Shown one piece after another: positions 22,801 through 31,800 of a stretch of 45,874 nucleotides of DNA (within the stretch, counting starts at the first letter, position 1; each line of letters starts with the position of its first letter). The DNA is from a virus. Location: IMG/VR virus record IMGVR_UViG_3300030333_001531, positions 1 through 45,874 of that record. One strand, given 5' to 3'. A program made the translations under genes and the position numbers. The notes below the pieces were generated by a model that saw nothing but the letters and a program-made list of their open reading frames with translations, was not told the origin of the DNA and ran no database searches.

Positions 22801-25800
22801 AATCACCACTGTGATCAACAATCTTAAGAATTCTAGGTCCAATTTGCCAACCAGAGTTTGTAGAAACATATCCAGTTGCTGTAGCAACCTCTAATGATTC
22901 ACCCTGATAAACCAATTCACCTTCTAAGAAAGTAGAAGTAATAACATTTGCTTCTGCAGTACCACCAAATGACTCAGTTAATACACTTTGACGACCTGTA
23001 CCAGCATTAACAAATGTAAGTCCATCACCTAATTCTGCGTTAGCTTCAGTGATAGCAATTTTTAATTGATCATCTTCTAGTGAATTTGCTGAACCAGAAA
23101 TAGCATAATAAGTAGTAATTCCATTAAGACGACCAACAGCACCAGCAGATAGTGGGAAATCAGCACCATCTCCAGTATCAGTCACTGATAATGAAATTTC
23201 AGCACCATTAGGTATTCCATGAGGATAAGCAAATTGTAATAAACCTAAGTCTAAGTTAACAACATAGTTGAAAGAAGATCTTAAACTTACTGTTGGTGTG
23301 GATGAATAACCAGCACCAGGATCTTTAACAACAATATTATCCAATCTACCATTCTTGATAGATGCTTCTGCTTGAGCACCAGATCCACCACCACCTTGAA
23401 TTATTACAGCAGGTGCTAATGAATATCCAGAACCTGGATTTGTAACAGTAATACTTTCGAGAATACTTGTAGAAGTTAACTGAGCATTTAATGGGAATGT
23501 AATCTCAGGACGTAATGTGTAGTCATGAGGATAATCATAACCAAAGTTATTGTTCTTAAGTTTTTTAATCTTACCAACTTTATCACCTTTGGTAAAGATT
23601 GATGATTCACTACCAAATGGAGGAATAACAACAGTCAATTCTGCACCAGATCCTTGTAACCCTGGTCCAAGAATACCTGGAATTGATTCAATATCAATAT
23701 ATGCATCGGTATATGCTTTACCTGGAGAAGTAACAACTACTTCTTGTATCTGACCTGGAATTGTAATACCATCATCATCAGTTCCATCATTAACTACAAT
23801 AGTAACTAAACCACCTTCCCCATCTCCCAATATAGGAACAGAGTTATAAACTCCAACACCATATTCAGTGCCTGGTTCATTAATTTGTACTCTTTCAATT
23901 TTTCTTGTTGATTGAATACCAGTAACAATAGGTAACTTAGTATAAAAACCACCTGGATTAACAATACGAATGTCAGCAATAGAACCGACTGCTTTTAAAG
24001 AACTGGTACTATAAGAAGCTTGATTTACATCAGCATTTCCTTCTGGTTCATTAGCAAGAAGGAATTTAAATACATCTGGTCCTTCAGTAATAGTTGCACC
24101 AGCAGTACTAGAAATTGTAAACGTCCCTGTATAAGGAGAATTAGTAACATCAAGATAACTACCTTTAATTACAGGTGAATCATCTCCAGTTCTTGATGGA
24201 TCAAAATAATATGAAATATTAGTAACAATATCTGGATCAATCTTTAATTTAACTGTGGGTGTAGGTTGTCCCTGACCAGTTATACCAGGAGTACCAATTC
24301 TTTCAATAGAGTTGAATGAATACTCCAATTTATTAAGGTTATCTTTAGAGAATGATAAATTACCTCCAACCATTGATGAATGACTTAGGTCAAACAAATA
24401 TTGATGACCATTATACATCTTCAATACAGGAGATTTAACAAATACACTAACAGTTGCTGCTGAAGTTGCTGGAGAAGTCACAGCAACTTGTGGTAACTTA
24501 TATGTAAATTCTAATGGACTAATAACAGTATCTACTGGGAATGTTCCATCATACTCATCATATGTGGTTCCACCTGATTCCTGTGATGGATTACCATCAA
24601 TATAAACCATTTCAGCAGGACTTAAATAATGACTAGTACTGGTAATCACATATACTTCATCAGTATTAGAAACAGAACTAACTTGAACAATCTTTGTTAA
24701 ATTAGCAGTTAGAGTTATTTTTAAAACACCTGCCAAATTAGTAATCTGACAAGTACTATAAGCAGTGTTAAATGTTATATCACTGGAAGTAATATCAACA
24801 ACAGATCCAGGAATATACGCTGATCCACCTGCAACTTCATCTATTCTGATTGAATAATCATTTACATCAAATGGTTTTAATCTTGCATAATCATCTAAAT
24901 TATTAGTTCCACCTATCTCTTCAGGAGCATCAAAGGTAGAAAGATCTATATCAAATGTTCCTGGAGTTGTATTATTAACTTCAACAAAATTATAATTTAC
25001 AATTTCATTAACATCCTCTGGAAGAGGACCAATAATACCATAACTATCTTGCTCACTAAACTGCTGAGTAACTAACTCACCATTATTCAAATCATCAGTC
25101 CAAGGATTGTGTATAATAGCAAGATATATCTTCTTATTAGATGTATCCTTACGGATAATATATCCACTATTAATAAATGTGCCGTTCTGATTTTGAAGAA
25201 CTAATTTAGAACCAACTGTAAAATCAAATGACTGGTTTAAAGTAAGTTCTTGTATGTTATTAATAACAACTGTTGATGTTGGTTTAATATAATACCTATC
25301 TTTAACACGAGCAGATACCTTCAACTTTTGAGAACCTGGAGAAGGAACTGTTGAAGTTCTAGCACTCCAAACATCAGTAGCATATGTTAATGTCTCAGTA
25401 TCTTGGGACATTAATGTTGTTGCATCATCAAAGTCTAAAGATTGGAATCCAGCATCTGCTAATTCATATCCAGTACTACCAATAGTTAACGATGTTCCAG
25501 TTACAGGAGCAATATCTGTTCTTGCAAATCCGATTTGTGTATTCGTCTGTAATCCTTGATCTCCTAAACGATCAGAATCAGCATCTTTATCAATTTTTAA
25601 TCCAAAACCATTATAATCGATATAATCATACCTATTAATCTGACTAGCAAACCATGCAGTATCTGTCCAAGCATAACTAAATCCAAATTGAGATCCTTGA
25701 GGAAGATCATTTATATCAGATGGTGAAGTTGGAACAACACCTCTATTTCTTACCCTAACATCATCAAGATAGAATTGACCTTGTGTATCTTTAGCAAAAT

Positions 25801-28800
25801 CATTAACACCAGCACCAAATCCAGGTCCAACACCAAAGTATAGATCCTTACCAGCAAATGATGTATTTGATATAGTTCCACTAGCTACCTGAATACCATT
25901 AACGTATGATTTAAATACATTACCATTTTTAGTTATTCCAACACTAATCCAAGTATCATTAAGCATTACAGAAGATGCACTTGAAATTGCAGTAGCATTA
26001 ACAAGTTGAGTTGTATTATTAGCAATAGTTAAATCTAAACCACGACCAGTTCCAAATCCTAACCAAAGACCACCAGTAGGATCTTGAGAACTACCAATCT
26101 GGCATAGAGTCATAAGATTCTGACTTAAACTAAATGGGAGACCAGACTGACCATCTATGTATACCATCATTTCGATAGTAAAGTCTCCATCCAAAGTAGT
26201 TCCTAAATCAGAAGAAGATGCTTTAATGTGTCCATTTTCCCAAGTAGTTTGAGTATTAGCTGGTACATTACATCCATCAATTTTTGCTACACCATTCTGA
26301 TAACGTATAGAATTATTAGCACTTTGATCAGTAAGAGTATAATGACCTGTAATATCTGTAATTGTAGAAGTAAAGTCTAAGATAAACTCATTTCTGTTCC
26401 ACTGTTCTTGACCGTAAATATAAACATCACCTGAATTATCTACATCCAAACTCTTTGCAGTAATACCTTCAATTCTGTTAAGATTAAACTCATTAGTACT
26501 ATGTTTCTTCATAGTACCATCATACCCAATCTTAATTGTTCCTACAGTAGTTTTCTTAGTAGTTTCATCTGCTTTGGTGTATGCAACATTAAGATCACCA
26601 AATATATCAATAACACACTTATCAACTATATGAAGTTCTCTACCTGTAGCAAGATAACGATAATTCCAAATAATATCACCATCGGTATTTAATTTACCTA
26701 CCCAGAAACTATCTTGAGTAATATCATCAGACTTCAATCTAGTTCCTGCAGTAATATAGAATTCATTAAATTCATCAATAGTTAAACTAGGATTAATTAA
26801 AGAATAAACAGTATTGCTAAGTTCTTTAACCCAATCAACTGTAATAGCATTTACACCAATAGTAGCCTTACCAAAAGCAACATTAATATCTTTTGAATCT
26901 GCAGCAGTTGATGTTTCCATAGTGAAGTATACACTATTACCAACAACTATCATATCTGTCAATCTTTCAGATAATGACTGAGAAGCAATCTTTCTCTTAA
27001 CAGCAAAATTACCTGTTGTATCAATTGATGCTATAAATGCATCATCTGGATGTAATGAGTTTGTATTAGTATATCCACCAATAATATAACGAATATCGGA
27101 ATATTTCTTGATAACAGTTACATTATCGGCACGATTAGCACCAGATATACCAGCATATCCTTTTTGGAACTGTAAAGTAGCGTCTAAACCATCATCAGTC
27201 TGTTCATACTTACATAAGATAATATCTGGATTATATACATCTAAAAGATTTGCATTAGGTCTATTGTTACCAACAACCCATATGTCATTATTATCTACAA
27301 ATAATTTTTGGAACTCTGTATAATTCTGTCCATCAGTACTTTCTAAACTTCTTTCCCATTCCTTAACACCCAAAGAGGAGTACTTGGCAATAAATGCAAC
27401 TGTATTACCACTAGCATCCTTAGTTTTACCACAGAAGAAAGTTTCTTTAGCATCATTTACAACAATATCATTAACGGAAACATAATTATTATTGTCTATA
27501 GTAGTAACATAATAATCAGCTTTCTTAAATACTTGTGGATGACTTAAAATAACACGTGGGTTTGTTGTATAATTAGCACCTGAATTAATAATATTAACAG
27601 TATCAATAGATCCTACAGAACTAACTACTGCTTCTAACTTACCAGCAGTACCGTCACCATCAATAATAATAGTAGGTGGAATTTCTTCATCATATCCAGA
27701 ACCTTTTTGTTCAATTACAATTGATTCAATACCTTTAATTTGACGAACAACAAAAGTTTTGTTCGTATTTTGCATTATAGGAGTATAATCTACAAATACT
27801 TCATCACCAGCAACCAAATTATGAGGAACATTAGTGTCTAAAACACCGTAATTTAATCCATTAACATTTTCAAAAGTATACTGATCTATTGCTTCACCCT
27901 TAATTTTAGAAATACGAGCAGAAACACCAGCACCATCAGTACCTTCATTGTCAAATATAAGTATATCATCTACCTGATAGTTCTTTCCTGGGTTTTCAAT
28001 AGTAAATCCAGTTACAGAAGCATCTTCAAACTTAGTGATAGTTTCAACTTCAATATCAACTTTAGAGTCGAATTGAACTTTAGGGAAGTAATCGTATAGT
28101 TGTAATGGTGATTCTTCAAATAATTCAGCAGGATTATCTGTTTCGTCTTGAGTTATAACACCATCACGGTTAATATCTTCAACTTCAAAGAGAATAATAT
28201 CACCAGCTTCAGTTGTTAATGCAGCAGTAGAAGCATTAGGTGTTCTTTCAACATCAATATCAACATTTTCATAAGGATCCCTATAACGCACAACACCAGT
28301 AGGAATATTTTGCTGAATAGCACTTGTACTTAAATTCCAAGTATCAACAACAGAGTTATAATTTGGTCCAATTACATATGGGAATAATGCATTACCATCT
28401 TCAGTAGCATCTATAGTAACAAAATAGCAATATCTACCTTGAGGATAGTCTGGAGTCTTACAAAAACGACCATTGTATTGATCTAAATCCCCTAAACCAA
28501 AGACATATTCATAATCTTCAACAAATTTACCAGCAGGATACAGTAAATCTCCATTTGTATTAACATCAGTAAGAAGAGGTCCATCTGTTCTTACAGGATA
28601 AGGATTAGTAGTTGCATCAAATATAAGATTTTCTTTTAATCTAAATGATGTACCTAGTCTAATTACAGCAGATCCTTGATCTGTTGGATCTGTATACCCA
28701 TAAGGACCATAAATTGGATTACCATCAAATGCCCAACCAATAATAGGTGAGTGTGCTAATTGATCTTCTTGCTCTTTAATTTCTCCATATGGATTCTCAA

Positions 28801-31800
28801 AAAGATTATCACCTAAAATATACCTCATTTTTTGAGGATTTGATAGGTGAGCATATTCACCACCATACTCATTATTATATCCAGTAAATACAGCACCTCT
28901 AGCAGAGTCAAATGTTGATGTAGATTCTAAATTATAAGTCCATTCAAAAACATTTGCACTAAATTTTGCATCCTGACCAACAGAAGTTAGATTAATAACT
29001 GTAGTTCCTTGAATATAGTTAATACCACGGTTAATAATCTCAATTCCAGTAACCCTACCAGCATTTTCACCATCAACATCAATTGTTGCTCTTGCTATAG
29101 CACCGAAACCATCACCTTGAATAGTAACTTCAGGTGCAGTAGTGTAACCTTGTCCAGCAGAGATTATAGCAATAGATATAATTCTTCCATTATTAACAAT
29201 AGCTTGTGCAACAGCACCACTACCAGAACTTAGTGATATAGTAGGTTTTGAAGTATATGCTTGACCACCATTAGTAACAGAAATTGCTTGGATAGGACCA
29301 CGAACAGATGCAGTACCTTCAGCACCAGTTCCACCACCACCAACTATAGTAATAGAAGGTTGTGAAGTATATCCAGTACCACCAGTATTAATTAGAATAC
29401 GTGAAACCTGACCTTTAGTGATAATTGCTGTAGCAGCAGCACCAGATCCATTTCCACCAACTATAGACACCAATGGTGAAGATGTATATCCAGAACCACC
29501 ATTAGTAACAGTAATTTCACTAATAGAACCGTTAACGGTTACTGCAGCAGTTGCACCAGTACCCCCACCACCAGAAACTGTAATTGCTGGAGGAGAAGCA
29601 GCATCATAGTCTATACCAGAATTTTCTATATCAATACTAGTAACACCACCATATGTCTTACTTAAATCTGACTTATAAGACCATATAGAGACACCATTAA
29701 CCCATGTACCAATAGGACCAGGCTTAATAACGTCTTTAGTTGAAATTGTTTGTGCAAGTTTAGGGAACCTATTTAATTTACGTTGGTTACCTGGAAGAAG
29801 TGCAGATCCTGGAAAAGGACCAATTTCATAGTTTGGAATACCTGTAGCAGCAACATAAACATATTGATCATTAAAAAATGAGTTTTGTACGTTTGTTGTG
29901 TATGGACTAATAGCATTTTCAATAGCACTATTAGCAGATTTACCTTTATTAAGGTCAATAGATACAAGAATATTTCCTTGTGGTTCTACTGTAGCTGGTT
30001 GAGGTAAATTATATTGGAAAACTGTCTCAGTATCTCTAGATGTTACCAAAAAAGTTCCATTATAAATGATTGGGTTAGCACCATATATGGTAACCTGATC
30101 TCCAACCAATAGACCATGAGGATTGGCACAAGTTACAGTAGCCGATTGATCGTTAACACCACCATAAGTGATGGATGTAATTTCAATCAATTTCTTAACA
30201 TTATACAACCAAGTTGTTAAATCTGGACCAATACCAGTACCACCTAATTTAGAAACTGTTAATTTATCACCAGGAAGATAATAAGATCCAGTATCTGTTA
30301 AAGTTGTTTGTTGTGCATCAACGATACCAACAATATTCATCACAACTTCTTGTTGAGTACCCTTATTAATATAAATTCTAAAATTAGATTTTATCTCAGT
30401 TGCAGAGTCCCAATCTTCAACGATACCATTAACAGAACGAGTACATTCGATAAACTGGTTTAATGACTTCTCTTTGTATTGTACAACTTCACTACCACCA
30501 ATAACAAACTCACCGTTTCTTTCTGGCCAACCAATAGTAGAGTCAACTGTAATAATGCTATCAGTTTCGTTTAAAGGCTCACCTAATCTTGTTTTATATG
30601 GAACAGTAAACTTTCCATTAATAGTTTCTTCTGATAAAACAAGTTCAAATATCTCAAGTTCTGATGTTTTAATAGAAATAAAGTTCTCTACAAGAGCACT
30701 TGCTTGTAAAACATTAGGATCAGCAATATCAGCATCCTGGGTTACAAGACCATCTTTAATATTAACAGGATCACCACTGACTAATGATGCACGAAGAATT
30801 GTATCTATAGACCAAGTAGCATCAGATGGTTTAATAATCTGATCTTTAGGATAAGATATACTTACAGTCTCACCATATAATAATTTAAACAAATATGCAA
30901 TACTAAAAGATGTACCTTTAGATGAATAAAAATCTTTAATAGATTTTATAGCATTTCTAACATCAATTTTAGAATAATCTAAACTTGGAACATCTGGAAG
31001 GAATTGTTCTGTATATTTGTCTAAAAGTCTCTTAATAAAGAGTTGATCTAAACATTTTACAGGTGTATCAACAGTTGCTATAGAAGCAACAGTATTATTT
31101 GAAAATACTGCATTTCCATCTTCAGTATAAGCAGTAATACCACTTGCAGCACGAGCACACCCTTCAAATTGTGCTTTTGTATATCCAGTACCTTGTTGAT
31201 TTATTGTAAAACCAGTAACTTGATTCAATCCAACTGTAGCAGAAGCTTCTGCAGATGGTGGATCTTGAATAAAGATTGTTGGTGGTTCTGAAGCACTATA
31301 TCCACTACCAAAATTAACAATATTAATATCAATAATCTGTCCATTGAAAATTGATGCTACTGCTGTTGCTCCAGTACCACCAGCATATGCTCCAGTACCA
31401 TCTGTCCTATCATCTAAAATGTATACAGAAGGAACATCATCATATCCACTACCACCACTTAATAATTCAATAGAAACAACTCTTCCATCACCATCAACCT
31501 TTGTTTCTAATACTTGAGCACCTACAGGATCCTTTATTGCAATTCTAGGAATTACTTCATATCCTTGTCCAGCATTCAATATTTGAACACTTTCAACTGT
31601 ACCGTATGTTGGATCTAAAACTGCCCTTAAAGATGCCTTAATACCATCTTCACCAGTTGGTTCATCAACATAAATCTCAGGAACTGTAGTATATCCAATA
31701 CCTCTTTCGATAACAGGAATAGTACCACTGAATGAACCACCATTTATCGTTGGAGTGCCTAGTTTAGCACCTCCAGGCTGCCTAAAAGTCAATCTAGGTG

